From: an uncultured Prevotella sp.
GTDB taxonomy: Bacteria > Bacteroidota > Bacteroidia > Bacteroidales > Bacteroidaceae
Assembly: GCF_946404925.1 (NCBI RefSeq)
Contig: NZ_CAMJFM010000001.1
Coordinates: forward strand, 186,001 to 250,000
Reading direction: 5' to 3'
Length of the DNA stretch: 64,000 nt
Made by a program: the position numbers and the translations under genes. This document shows, piece by piece, positions 45,801 to 54,551 of the stretch. Within the stretch, counting starts at the first letter, position 1, and each line of letters starts with the position of its first letter. The notes beneath the pieces are model-generated. The model was not told the DNA's origin. It was given only the letters and a program-made list of their open reading frames with translations, and searched no databases.

Positions 45801-48399
45801 GGACAAAATAGCCCATAGTATTGAGGTTCGCTGATGTGCTTCGACCAGATGATGGATATCCTATCATGAAACTCTGCTGACGCGAAACACGATAGAGAAC
45901 TAACATCAAGGCAGACGACAGGAATGAGAATAGGGTGATGTGATGTTGTGAGCAATACTGATGAATTGCCTCAGACAAAGTATGATCTAAACGCTTTGAG
46001 ACACATCCCGTAGTGTAGTCCTGACTGTCGTTCTCATTTAAAAAGCCTGGCAACTTTAGTTCAGCCACCTCCTGCTGGTAAGCATCCCAGAACTGCTTGC
46101 TCTTAGTGCCGAGTAAACCCTGCTCCTTTTCATAAGTGTCAAGCACGTAATCAGCATAACTGTTAGCGGGTTCAATTTCTTTCTGTTCATAAAGAGCGTA
46201 TAGTTGCTGACTGACCTCATCGAGTGACCATCCGTCGGAAATGAGGTGATGCATATAAACGGCCATAAGCCATTGACCATTGTGATGGTGGTAAAGTTCT
46301 GCAAAATATAGTGGGCCATGCTCCAAATCGTAGGGACGCGACAGACGTTCTATAACAATATTTTTCAAAGCCTCATCGTCAGAAACATTGAATTCTGGAA
46401 TATCTAGCTGTGCCACAAATTCATTTACTTTCAGATATGGCTTTCCAATGTCGTTAGTATAGAAAGTGAAATGAAAAGCATCATGCATTTGTAGTAGTTT
46501 GTTCCAGGCTGAGACAAGTTTTGGCTTGCTAAGTGATGGTCCGAATGGCATCAACTCGACCAAATTATAGGCCAACGATGCATGTTGACTAAACTGACAG
46601 TGAACGTATATATTCAGTAGATATTGTGACAGAGGAATATCCTGTTTGTTTGCAGTTCTTATTTTAGGTGAACTCTCTGTATTATCTGATACAGACGAAC
46701 AGACTACAGAAGCCAACTGATTCAGCTTCTGATTAGAATATATATCATCTACAGTCAGTTGAATGTTAAAATGCTGGTTGATGCGTTGCATCATAAAGAT
46801 CATTGAAATGGAATCACCACCTACCTCTATGAAATCGCTGTCAGACTGGAATCCATCCATGTTTCCCAGTATGTCATGCCAGATTGCGGCAATTTGTTCC
46901 TCAACTTCGCCAAATACTTCATCTGCTTTTTGTTCAGATGGCAACATGGCTGCTAATGCTTTGAAGTCAGTTTTTCCATTTATATTCTTTGGTATATTTG
47001 CAACTTCAATCAACCGGGTTGGTACCATATATGGTGGCAATTTTCCTTTCAGTTCTTTTTTTATCGCGCTCATATCGAGAGGGCTCTCAAATGCTTTTAT
47101 AAAAGCACGAAGGTACTTCTGGTCGCCTTGTGTAGCTGCCTCAACGGCAGCTGCTTCAACTTGAGGGCACTGTTCTATAGCTGTTTTTACTTCACCCAAT
47201 TCGATACGGAAACCATGAATCTTCACTTGACTATCTATTCGACCACAATAGATGATGTGATCATTGGGCAACTGATAGACAAGGTCACCACTAGCATAAA
47301 GTATGGAATCCGAAGCGCCTTCCTTTACAAAAGGATTAGTAATGAACTTTTGCCTATTCAATTCTTCCTTGTTCAGATATCCGTCTGTCAACTGAACGCC
47401 TCCAATATACAATTCACCCTTTTCACCTTGTGGTACCTGTTGCAAATGTTCATCTAATACATAGCATGTAACTCCCTGCATAGGCAGACCAATATCGTTG
47501 ACCGATCCTTCAGAGCCCAATACACTGGCTGTTGCGATAACGGTAGACTCTGTAGGTCCGTAGGCATCAATAACTGTACAAGTGCCTTGCCACTTACGCA
47601 CTAATGATTCTGGACAGGGTTCTCCGGCAAATATCAGATACTTTAAGCTGGGAAACTGACGATAGGGTATAACAGAAAGGTGAGTAGGGGTGACATTGAA
47701 TGTAGTGATATGTTGCTCCTCCAACAAATCGGCAATACGTTGAGGATTGTTCTTTTCCTGTTCGCTGAAAAAATAGACAGGTGTTCCTATCATCAGCGGA
47801 CAGAAAATCTCCCATACAGAAACATCGAATACAATACTTGCTAGACATGTTTCTATAGCGTTCTCTACTTGTGGTATGAGTTTCTTGCGAGCTTCTATAA
47901 GATTACATAGGCTGACATGAGTGATGGGGATACCTTTAGGCTTACCTGTAGTACCAGAAGTATATATGACATAGGCATATCTGCCTTGATCTGCATGAAT
48001 CGGGTAGGGGGTAACATCAGAGAGTGATGACGTGTTAATGTTTAGCCATTGTACTTGGGGATAGTCTGTTACTGGTGCATTACAGTCTGTCAAAATCATC
48101 TTTAGATTGCAATCATCCAAGATATAGTCAATACGTTCTGATGAGTACTTTGGATCCATAGGCACATAGGCAAAACCGGCCTTCCAGATTCCAATCATCA
48201 TGGGAACTGTATACAGGGTACGAGATGAATACAAACCTATAAAGGGGCTGTCTTCTGGTGTATGCCCACTATTTAGTATTAACTGAGCAATTAAATCGGA
48301 CAGGTGGTCTAATTCTTCATAAGAAATAATCTGTTTACCATATTTTATAGCAGTTTCCTGCGATTTCTGTTTTACTATTTTCTTAAAAATACTAATCAT
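42871..48399 (-). CDS. dimodular non-ribosomal peptide synthetase (A-T-C-A-T-TE)
   Basis: 1842 residues that should assemble a two-residue product. Domains by position: adenylation 1 (about 1-485; YTSGTTGKPKG 146-156, YGPTE 280-284, NGKTD with Lys476); carrier 1 (495-570; GGDS with Ser530); condensation (585-990; HHLISDG 717-723, so HHxxxDG intact); adenylation 2 (1005-1505; YTSGTTGLPKG 1160-1170, YGPTE 1294-1298, NGKID with Lys1496); carrier 2 (1515-1592; MNSL with Ser1555); thioesterase (1605-1842). The thioesterase nucleophile elbow is GLCIGG (1692-1697) with Cys1694 in place of the usual Ser; Asp1721 and His1816 complete a possible triad. No epimerisation, methylation or reductase domain. 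No phosphopantetheinyl transferase gene is in the window. Last gene of a six-gene operon, 3 bases after the TonB receptor. Product unknown. Confidence 0.93.
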   Translation of the reverse strand: MISIFKKIVKQKSQETAIKYGKQIISYEELDHLSDLIAQLILNSGHTPEDSPFIGLYSSRTLYTVPMMIGIWKAGFAYVPMDPKYSSERIDYILDDCNLKMILTDCNAPVTDYPQVQWLNINTSSLSDVTPYPIHADQGRYAYVIYTSGTTGKPKGIPITHVSLCNLIEARKKLIPQVENAIETCLASIVFDVSVWEIFCPLMIGTPVYFFSEQEKNNPQRIADLLEEQHITTFNVTPTHLSVIPYRQFPSLKYLIFAGEPCPESLVRKWQGTCTVIDAYGPTESTVIATASVLGSEGSVNDIGLPMQGVTCYVLDEHLQQVPQGEKGELYIGGVQLTDGYLNKEELNRQKFITNPFVKEGASDSILYASGDLVYQLPNDHIIYCGRIDSQVKIHGFRIELGEVKTAIEQCPQVEAAAVEAATQGDQKYLRAFIKAFESPLDMSAIKKELKGKLPPYMVPTRLIEVANIPKNINGKTDFKALAAMLPSEQKADEVFGEVEEQIAAIWHDILGNMDGFQSDSDFIEVGGDSISMIFMMQRINQHFNIQLTVDDIYSNQKLNQLASVVCSSVSDNTESSPKIRTANKQDIPLSQYLLNIYVHCQFSQHASLAYNLVELMPFGPSLSKPKLVSAWNKLLQMHDAFHFTFYTNDIGKPYLKVNEFVAQLDIPEFNVSDDEALKNIVIERLSRPYDLEHGPLYFAELYHHHNGQWLMAVYMHHLISDGWSLDEVSQQLYALYEQKEIEPANSYADYVLDTYEKEQGLLGTKSKQFWDAYQQEVAELKLPGFLNENDSQDYTTGCVSKRLDHTLSEAIHQYCSQHHITLFSFLSSALMLVLYRVSRQQSFMIGYPSSGRSTSANLNTMGYFVHPYPMKFEESLLDMTFEMLCKHTIKDIREAESHSYALVKLPPVNFTLEDMRYETRQGINLPYQLAPLTLTVDADDKELQCRWLYRRALVDVQDIDVLNRCYWGVLQHIIESDNMTVRMISMLCKSEFDNQTKLNTVSPLLMPKETIVDVFLRQVTNHPDHLALKDDNHSYTYKQLDEASLKVATELLKDGLLQGAVGIYCDRSSQSIATIMGIIRAGCFYVPLNESYPKDRLQNIITDSGLQRLITTREKKEQIDGLVPAVRVYTIEDLLESQVEDNCIPPINVTPSSPAYIIYTSGTTGLPKGVVVPHASVVSMVTIGAPNVYCPSSEDRVIQFSTYIFDASVIDIFCALLSGATLITAPESLKKDPERLFQLMEEEKITWACFPPAFLHSCHHDATTFLKTILVGGESPSQEIIRRYNNITFINGYGPTENTVCSTSHTYSDGHVSASNCIGTPLQGVTCYVLDDDHNLLPDGVIGELYLGGLQLASGYNNRPELNNKIFIKNPFVSQTDLEHGVNMRLYATGDLVCRKDDGLLYFMGRKDFQVKIRGYRIELGDIENTLLNHPGVLGCIADVINTGDIPQIVAHIQSDNSQLTPISLRSYLTDKLPAYMIPTYWSFSDSFPLTQNGKIDRTRLPKPQLDNTPSSNPDEILTETECCCRSVISKILGIQAETIDIKASLTEEIGMNSLHVLEYVSQMQTRGYQLHVSDIYINNTIQKLAAFIDSHAEPLTLEQINKRVVYFATPDYPDRPLLIVFSGYPYYEWFYTNFHNKFKDDYSILVVETPIEFYTLRPDYPMNIDALMSEYARLMQPILQNRNKPIVTTGLCIGGDMALRFAVELDNLGIAKPSVVVIDGYACRSSYGPGWGGTVTIEGVSDESNELRNVIMHTLSESFEQRYYRGNVHLIACTDFEDEPGQSREQGIERFPINQANWKKSQPEMAMTYVDSVHMLLLHAPENLRILKEVIDSYAYSLKL

Positions 48400-48402
48400 A
48401 CT

Positions 48403-50832
48403 TTAAATATTGAATTTTATTATAGCCATAACAGTACGTCCAGGCATGTACCATGGCATAACTGTCATTGTAGCTCCCGACATATATGTTGTTTTGTTGA
48501 ATATGTTCTCACAGTCTACCTGAAGTGTTACGTGATTGCCAATTTGGTATCTGGCCCCTAAATCAAGAATGGCATTTGCTGAAATCATTTCATCGTCATA
48601 TTGTTCTGTGTTAAGAACTTTAACAAACGACTTGCTATTGAACTTCAAATTTGAAGTAAGCCAAACGTGATGTTTTCTCGAGTCAAATACATTATATGAT
48701 ATATGACCATTACCTATAAAGTTAGGTACAGAATATACGTGGTGATCCTTATAATAATAGTCTTTGGCATACAGTAAGTGGGTGTAGCTAGTAGATATGT
48801 CTGCTTTTAGACGTTTTTTACTATAGTGTAAACTACATTCGGCACCAATTGTCTCTAGAATACCGGAGTTACGATATTTTATGTCTTCAAGTTCTGCCCC
48901 CGGAATAGCATAGATAATATCTGAGAATTTATTATAAAACAGATTGAAATCGTAGGTAAGATTCAAGGGGGCAAACTCACCTAAGATGTTGAATTGAACT
49001 GCATTAAGAAATTCCGATTTTAAATCGTCACCACCTTTATAAGAGTTGTCGGTATTGCGACGATAGAAATATGGTGCATCGACAAAAGATCGTGAATAGG
49101 ATAGTTTCATACTGAGATCATTTCTAGGAATATAGATGAATGCTATACGAGGAGAAATGGCGTTGATGCGTGTTTCGTTTGCCCTATACTTACTATCAAA
49201 ACGTAGACCTGCATTCAAAATCAGATTCTTCGTAAAATAATGCTTGTCTTGTAGAAAGAACGATATACTGTTTTCGTGCCCAGTCAAAATTGTATTTTCT
49301 GCTTCTTTGATGACAAACTGTATCTCATCAAAATTCTGTCCTACTAAACCATAGGTGTCATATAAAGAAAAATATTCGAACTGAAGACCTGCAAGCAAGT
49401 TTCCATTCATAGTGCCTAAAGTATATGCATAGTCTCCCCTAAATGTTGCTCCAAGCGTCATCTCTTTCCAATCATATATCTGATAAGCACCTATCCATTC
49501 TGTAAATATGATATTTCCATCTTCATCTCGTTTTGGGGAAGCATCTTCGTTAAACTCAGGATAAAGCATCCTATCAGATGCTATGCTATAATCATTGAAA
49601 GTGTACCAGTCGCCAAAAATGGATGCATCCAGAGAAAACTTTCCCAAACTTTTCTTGTAACTTATGTCTCCATGAAATTCATCGACACCATAGCTAGGTT
49701 TTTGTCCGTCAAACCAACGATACTGGTCATAATCGTATGCATGGCCCAAAATAGAATACTGAGGTGTTTTTCTCCCACTTTTATGACTGAACATCAAACC
49801 AAAGTCTTTGAAAGTAAAATTGAGTCCCAGATCATACGATGGCTTATTTGTGTATTTGTTGATATGTGCATATCCGCCATGTTCTATTGGAGCATCAGTT
49901 CTATATGCGTTGGAATAGTATTCATCTAATGAGGGAGATACAAATCGGTCTTCACCCTTGGAATTGTATAGGGATGCCCATACTAGTATGTCTGAATTCA
50001 TATAGCGGGTGCCTGCAATGAAGTCTGCTTTATGTGTTGTCCATGAACCATAACCATATTGTGCCGACAGACCGCCCACTTCGCCTCCGTCTTTGGTGAT
50101 AATATTGACTACAGCCGTAAGAGCGACGTTACCATATAGTGAAGAAGCTGGGCCACGAAGTACCTCAATATGATCAATTTTCTGGGTACTAATGGCATAG
50201 TCGGTTCTTCCAATATTAGTGGAACGGGCATTTATTCGGTGACCGTTTTCCATAACAAGAATCTTTTCCTGACTTGATGTATAGGCACCGTGCATGGCAA
50301 TATTGTCAAGATTTCGAGAAGCAACCTCTGATATGCCTGGAACATAAGCTGCTAGAATTTGATTTAAGTTCTTGTTATAGCCGAGTACCTCTATCATCTC
50401 TGCAGTTATGATGGTTATAGGTACAGGAGTTTCATTAATGCTCTCTGCCTGACTTGAAGCAGTTGTCACAGTTGCTGTTCGTCCAGACTTAAGTCGACTA
50501 AGAATTTCTTCAAACCTGATTGGATCCTGAACCGATGTATAATATGGATTCTCTTTTAGCAACAACTTTGTGTAGTTTTCTGACTGAATTATGTCGTCCT
50601 GTGCCAAATAGCATAGGGCTATTAGACGATAGACGTTCTGTTTGAGATTCCCTTGAAAAGCGTCAATGTTCTTTTGAAGCGATTCAAGAGCTTGTTCAAG
50701 TTTTCCCAACTGATAATCGCTTTCTGCCTGCGTGTAAATTTCGCGTAGGGTACTGTTGTCCTGCCCCTGAATATTCAGTGGAACCAATAGCGTGAACACT
50801 ATAAAAATAATATGGTGTAGACTTTTTTTCAT
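48403..50832 (-). CDS. TonB-dependent receptor with N-terminal TPR-like domain
   Basis: 809 residues. Signal peptide (1-24, ending NIQG-QD), then a helical region (about 26-115) that reads as two TPR-like repeats (YTQAESDYQLGKLEQALESL; RLIALCYLAQDDIIQSENY), in place of the carboxypeptidase-like domain of SusC proteins. A plug domain follows (about 130-240; PVPITIITAEMI, IEVLRGPASSLYGNVALTAVVNIITK) and a 22-strand-type barrel to the terminal FNI. It should import a ligand across the outer membrane with TonB. It lies between a histidine kinase (4-bp overlap) and the NRPS (3-bp gap), so its ligand may be the NRPS product or a complex of it. That link is inference. Confidence 0.9.
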   Translation of the reverse strand: MKKSLHHIIFIVFTLLVPLNIQGQDNSTLREIYTQAESDYQLGKLEQALESLQKNIDAFQGNLKQNVYRLIALCYLAQDDIIQSENYTKLLLKENPYYTSVQDPIRFEEILSRLKSGRTATVTTASSQAESINETPVPITIITAEMIEVLGYNKNLNQILAAYVPGISEVASRNLDNIAMHGAYTSSQEKILVMENGHRINARSTNIGRTDYAISTQKIDHIEVLRGPASSLYGNVALTAVVNIITKDGGEVGGLSAQYGYGSWTTHKADFIAGTRYMNSDILVWASLYNSKGEDRFVSPSLDEYYSNAYRTDAPIEHGGYAHINKYTNKPSYDLGLNFTFKDFGLMFSHKSGRKTPQYSILGHAYDYDQYRWFDGQKPSYGVDEFHGDISYKKSLGKFSLDASIFGDWYTFNDYSIASDRMLYPEFNEDASPKRDEDGNIIFTEWIGAYQIYDWKEMTLGATFRGDYAYTLGTMNGNLLAGLQFEYFSLYDTYGLVGQNFDEIQFVIKEAENTILTGHENSISFFLQDKHYFTKNLILNAGLRFDSKYRANETRINAISPRIAFIYIPRNDLSMKLSYSRSFVDAPYFYRRNTDNSYKGGDDLKSEFLNAVQFNILGEFAPLNLTYDFNLFYNKFSDIIYAIPGAELEDIKYRNSGILETIGAECSLHYSKKRLKADISTSYTHLLYAKDYYYKDHHVYSVPNFIGNGHISYNVFDSRKHHVWLTSNLKFNSKSFVKVLNTEQYDDEMISANAILDLGARYQIGNHVTLQVDCENIFNKTTYMSGATMTVMPWYMPGRTVMAIIKFNI

Positions 50833-51650
50833 TTCCTAATGGGTATAGTGAATGTAAAACTGGCTCCTAGGCCTTCTTCTGATTCAAATGTTATTTTTCC
50901 ATGATGCTTATTCTCGATGATATCTCGTACAATATTCATTCCAAGACCTGTCCCTTCTCCAATTGGTTTTGTGGTGAAGAAGTTCTCAAAAAGTTTTTGT
51001 TTCACTTCATCAGTCATGCCTTCTCCGTTATCAGTCATTGTAATGATACAATTGTTCTCCTGTTTAGAGATACTGATGGTGACCTCGGGGGTGTAATCTG
51101 CAGGAGCATTCTGCGTTTTTTTCCATAATGAATAAAACGCATTGTTCATGATATTGAGAATTGCACGACTAAGATCCTGTGGAATGATCATCATTTGGGG
51201 TATGTCTTCCTCGTATTGCTCGTGAATGCTGGCATTGAACCCCTTGTGATTAGCACGCATGGCGTGATAGGAGAGCCACACATACTCTTTGACGATTTTG
51301 CAGACGTCTGTCGGGAGAAACTCGTTATCCTTGCCTCGAGATACGAGAAGAATACCACGAATGATGCTGATAGCACGCTCACCATGTTCCACAATCTTAC
51401 TCATATTTTCCTTGAGGTCTTCCACAATATCTTCCAAATCCTCACGATCCTCTTCTGGAAGTTTGTCTTCATTCTCTTCAACAATCTCCATCAGGTCTTT
51501 CAGTAACTTGTCAGACATTTTGCTGAAGTTGATGACAAAGTTGAGCGGGTTCTGTATCTCATGAGCAATGCCTGCACTGAGGATTCCCAGTGATGCCAAC
51601 TTCTCTTGTTTCTGCAGTTGTTCTTTGAGCTGATTGATTTCTTGTTCCAT
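50829..51650 (-). CDS. soluble histidine kinase
   Basis: 273 residues, no transmembrane helix. An N-terminal coiled coil (1-20) leads to the dimerisation domain with the phospho-acceptor H30 in GIAHEIQNPLN, a long acidic helix pair (EENEDKLPEEDREDLEDIVED), and an HATPase domain (N-box NIMNNAFYSLW, G1 DNGEGM, F-box FENFFTTK, G2 GEGTGLGMNIV). It is closely similar to the DHp-ATPase part of the upstream membrane kinase, which lacks the His. Gap of 3 bp to that gene and 4-bp overlap with the receptor gene. The probable target is the response-regulator/phosphatase at the head of the operon. Confidence 0.92.
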   Translation of the reverse strand: MEQEINQLKEQLQKQEKLASLGILSAGIAHEIQNPLNFVINFSKMSDKLLKDLMEIVEENEDKLPEEDREDLEDIVEDLKENMSKIVEHGERAISIIRGILLVSRGKDNEFLPTDVCKIVKEYVWLSYHAMRANHKGFNASIHEQYEEDIPQMMIIPQDLSRAILNIMNNAFYSLWKKTQNAPADYTPEVTISISKQENNCIITMTDNGEGMTDEVKQKLFENFFTTKPIGEGTGLGMNIVRDIIENKHHGKITFESEEGLGASFTFTIPIRK

Positions 51651-51653
51651 AAG

Positions 51654-54551
51654 TTATTCTGTTATTGCGGGCAACGTAATCGTAAATTGTGTATATTCAT
51701 CCTTGACAGACTCAACGGCAATGTTACCACCATAGTTCTGTATGATGTCGTGGCTTAGGTACAATCCTATACCTGATGCCTCACCAGTAGTCTTTGTCGT
51801 AAAGAATGGGTCGAATATTTTGTCGATAATTTTCTCTTCAATTCCTATTCCATTATCTCTTATCACGAGCGTAATGACACCGTCTTCTAGTTTTGCATCG
51901 AGTGAAAGTGTGGCATCGTAAGGATTGCGTTGGGCTTTCTTGATGATGGCATAAATAGAGTTTCCAATCATACTCATTAAAGTCTTACTTAATAGCTCAG
52001 CATTTCCACGCATTATCAGACCAGACTCTGGATATCTGAATTGATAGGTAATATGGTATTGAGCAATTTGCTCAGCATAATATTTGTTGAACATCTCTTC
52101 GTCCTGTTTGAGAACAGTTGCCAGATCCATTTCTACCACGCCGCCAGTTCTGTCTTTCAGCATTTCTTCCATAGCTTTCAGAGTGCGGGTGGTGTTTACA
52201 CCATGTTCGCCTACCTTCTGCAGATTACCCTTCAGCATGTCCAATACATCTAATGTATCCTCATAATTGTCTTCGCTCATATTTTCTTTCTCGTCTTCAA
52301 CATTGGCTTCAATGTCTTTTACGAGACCTTCGGACAGTTTTGAGAAATTATTAATATAGTTGAGTGGGTTGAGGATACGGTCAATTAGACCCTGTGTCAA
52401 TTTACCCACAGTTGCCATCTTCTCTTGACGTATCAACTGTGTTTGGGCACTATGAAGGTCGTCAAGTGCTTTTTCCAGACTATTTGATTTCTCCAAAATT
52501 TCGTCCTTTTGTTTTACGACCTCTGCTGTGCGTTCCTGAACCACTTTCTCTAGTCTCTGCTTATCTTTTTGCAGACTGCGTAGTCTTAGTTTTACCAATC
52601 CACCAATGAGAGAAGCAAAAAGAAAAAGATATAGGCAGATCATATACCACTTAAGATAGAATGGAGCTGCAATCCAGAAATCTATAGACACAACTTCCGT
52701 CTCACGTCCAAAACCGTCGCGGCCCTGAATTCTCAAGGTGTATCTTCCTGCGATAAGATTGGGGAAACTTATTTCTTGGTCGTCAGTCCAATCACTCCAT
52801 TTTCTGTTGTTTAACTGATAACGATAAAGTGTTTCGCCAATCATTGGCACGAAATCAAGCGAATAAGTGAATGTGATACTATTATCCTCGTTCTTAATTT
52901 GTGGCAGTTTTGTTGGCATTTCTCCATATCCGCCCCAAAGCACACTATCGTTTCTTAGTTTGATAGATCGTATCAACAACTTTGGCTTTGATTGTAGGGC
53001 AGGGTCGTTGACTGCTGCATTGATAATTGTAAAACCAGCATCGTTACCTAACCATATCTCTTTATCTTGAGCGAGCATGGCGCGTGTGGTTACTTTGTCT
53101 ACAGGTCGCAGCAGGTATTTTAGGTCATCCAATTTCTTACCATCTTTCCATCTGTAGAGCTTTTTGCCTTCGCTGTTGGTAAGCCAAGTTACACCCGATG
53201 GATCCAAATAAGAGAAAAGAGGATAGGGGAATGGTTTTTCTGCCTCTGCGTCTATCACCATTACAGATTTGTTATCTTCCACGATTGTAGCAATTGCCTC
53301 TGTATTTTTGGAATGATGGGGCAGGAACTCTTTATTCTGGTAGGACTGACACCATACTTCACCATATATATTCTGAATCCAGATAGTGCCTTTCTTGTCT
53401 TTGGTGATTTTGGATACTTTTTCCAGTTTACAGAGCATATTACGTTTACCTGTAGCCTTGTTGATAGCATATACACCATCCATCTCGCCACTTATGATCT
53501 CTGTTCCTTGGTCAAGGATTGCAGTAGATCCCATACTAGATAATTGTCTGATGGCTCCATTGGTTGCAAGACTATAGATTCCGTTGGATGTAGCTGCTAA
53601 CAGTCCTTGGGGAGTTAATAGTAATTGCCAGCAACTATGATTGCCGATACCCACATTGACAAATTTCTTGCCTTCTTGGCGGAATAAACCTCCTATTGTT
53701 CCTACATATTTCTTCCCGTTAAAGACGGCAATAGACAATACCTCCTCTGTCAATCCCTCATTTCGTGTGAAGCGAGAGAATGCCGATGGAATGGCAATCG
53801 AAAAAATACCGTTATCTGTCGCTCCCCAGAGTTTACCATGACCATCGTAGTTGATATACACCACGCTATTCGTACAAAGACCATTGGCTTCGGTTATTGT
53901 ATAGAGCTCATTACCGTTATTGTCAGTTATCGTAAGGCCTTGTCCGCGCTTGACAACGGCATTTACCCCATTTCCTAATGACTCTTTTTGAGTAATATCT
54001 GATAATACTTCTGCTTTGCCGTTTTCGGTTAGTTCTTTGATGTTGATAACATCAGATAGGCCGATAGCCATGTTTTCCTGACTAACCTTCTTCTTGACAG
54101 AGACCTTGTTTCCCTTAACTTCATAAATGTTACCATCGTTCACGAAGAAATTCAGAATACCTTTTTTATCTTCCCATATCTCTTGTACCTCGCCTCTGAA
54201 TTGTCCTTGCTTGCCAATGGTCTTAAGATAAAGTTCGCCATTCGCTTTTCGCTGGATTTTTCCAAAATAGTTATAGCCACCAGTCCATACATCATTATTC
54301 TTGTCACAATAAACCACGGTAATACGTGTGATGCCAGGTGTATGTAATGTTCGCCACTCCACATTGTCATAATAGAGTAGTCCCTCGAAGTTGGCCACAA
54401 ACACGCTACCATCATCTGTTGTTACCACATCGAAGTTGCGGTTATGGGCATGATAATCATCTGCGGTATAGTTCTTGATGAAAGGTATGCCCTGAGCTGC
54501 GATCATACAGGCATGGAAAAACATCATGCCATAGAGTAATGCGCGTTTCAT
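51654..54551 (-). CDS. two-component propeller sensor protein with a degenerate histidine-kinase core
   Basis: 965 residues. Signal peptide (1-19), a periplasmic two-component regulator beta-propeller (about 25-525; repeats such as YVGTIGGLFRQ, GLLAATSNGIYSL), a Y_Y_Y immunoglobulin-like domain (about 531-630; LYRYQLNNRKWSDW), one transmembrane helix (about 633-653), a coiled coil, then the kinase core. In the H-box the sequence is LIDRILNPLN (722-731): Asp724 stands where AHEIxNPLN kinases have the phospho-acceptor His. ATP-binding boxes remain (SMIGNSIYAI, DNGIGI, FDPFFTTK, GEASGIGLYL). It may therefore phosphorylate the next gene's product in trans or act as its sensor subunit. Overlaps the WD40-like gene by 4 bp (ATGA). 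Confidence 0.9.
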   Translation of the reverse strand: MKRALLYGMMFFHACMIAAQGIPFIKNYTADDYHAHNRNFDVVTTDDGSVFVANFEGLLYYDNVEWRTLHTPGITRITVVYCDKNNDVWTGGYNYFGKIQRKANGELYLKTIGKQGQFRGEVQEIWEDKKGILNFFVNDGNIYEVKGNKVSVKKKVSQENMAIGLSDVINIKELTENGKAEVLSDITQKESLGNGVNAVVKRGQGLTITDNNGNELYTITEANGLCTNSVVYINYDGHGKLWGATDNGIFSIAIPSAFSRFTRNEGLTEEVLSIAVFNGKKYVGTIGGLFRQEGKKFVNVGIGNHSCWQLLLTPQGLLAATSNGIYSLATNGAIRQLSSMGSTAILDQGTEIISGEMDGVYAINKATGKRNMLCKLEKVSKITKDKKGTIWIQNIYGEVWCQSYQNKEFLPHHSKNTEAIATIVEDNKSVMVIDAEAEKPFPYPLFSYLDPSGVTWLTNSEGKKLYRWKDGKKLDDLKYLLRPVDKVTTRAMLAQDKEIWLGNDAGFTIINAAVNDPALQSKPKLLIRSIKLRNDSVLWGGYGEMPTKLPQIKNEDNSITFTYSLDFVPMIGETLYRYQLNNRKWSDWTDDQEISFPNLIAGRYTLRIQGRDGFGRETEVVSIDFWIAAPFYLKWYMICLYLFLFASLIGGLVKLRLRSLQKDKQRLEKVVQERTAEVVKQKDEILEKSNSLEKALDDLHSAQTQLIRQEKMATVGKLTQGLIDRILNPLNYINNFSKLSEGLVKDIEANVEDEKENMSEDNYEDTLDVLDMLKGNLQKVGEHGVNTTRTLKAMEEMLKDRTGGVVEMDLATVLKQDEEMFNKYYAEQIAQYHITYQFRYPESGLIMRGNAELLSKTLMSMIGNSIYAIIKKAQRNPYDATLSLDAKLEDGVITLVIRDNGIGIEEKIIDKIFDPFFTTKTTGEASGIGLYLSHDIIQNYGGNIAVESVKDEYTQFTITLPAITE

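Noticed and set aside
42871..48399. Siderophore NRPS
   Set aside because: No salicylate, catechol or hydroxamate genes and no cyclisation domain are present; the adjacent TonB receptor alone does not prove iron uptake.
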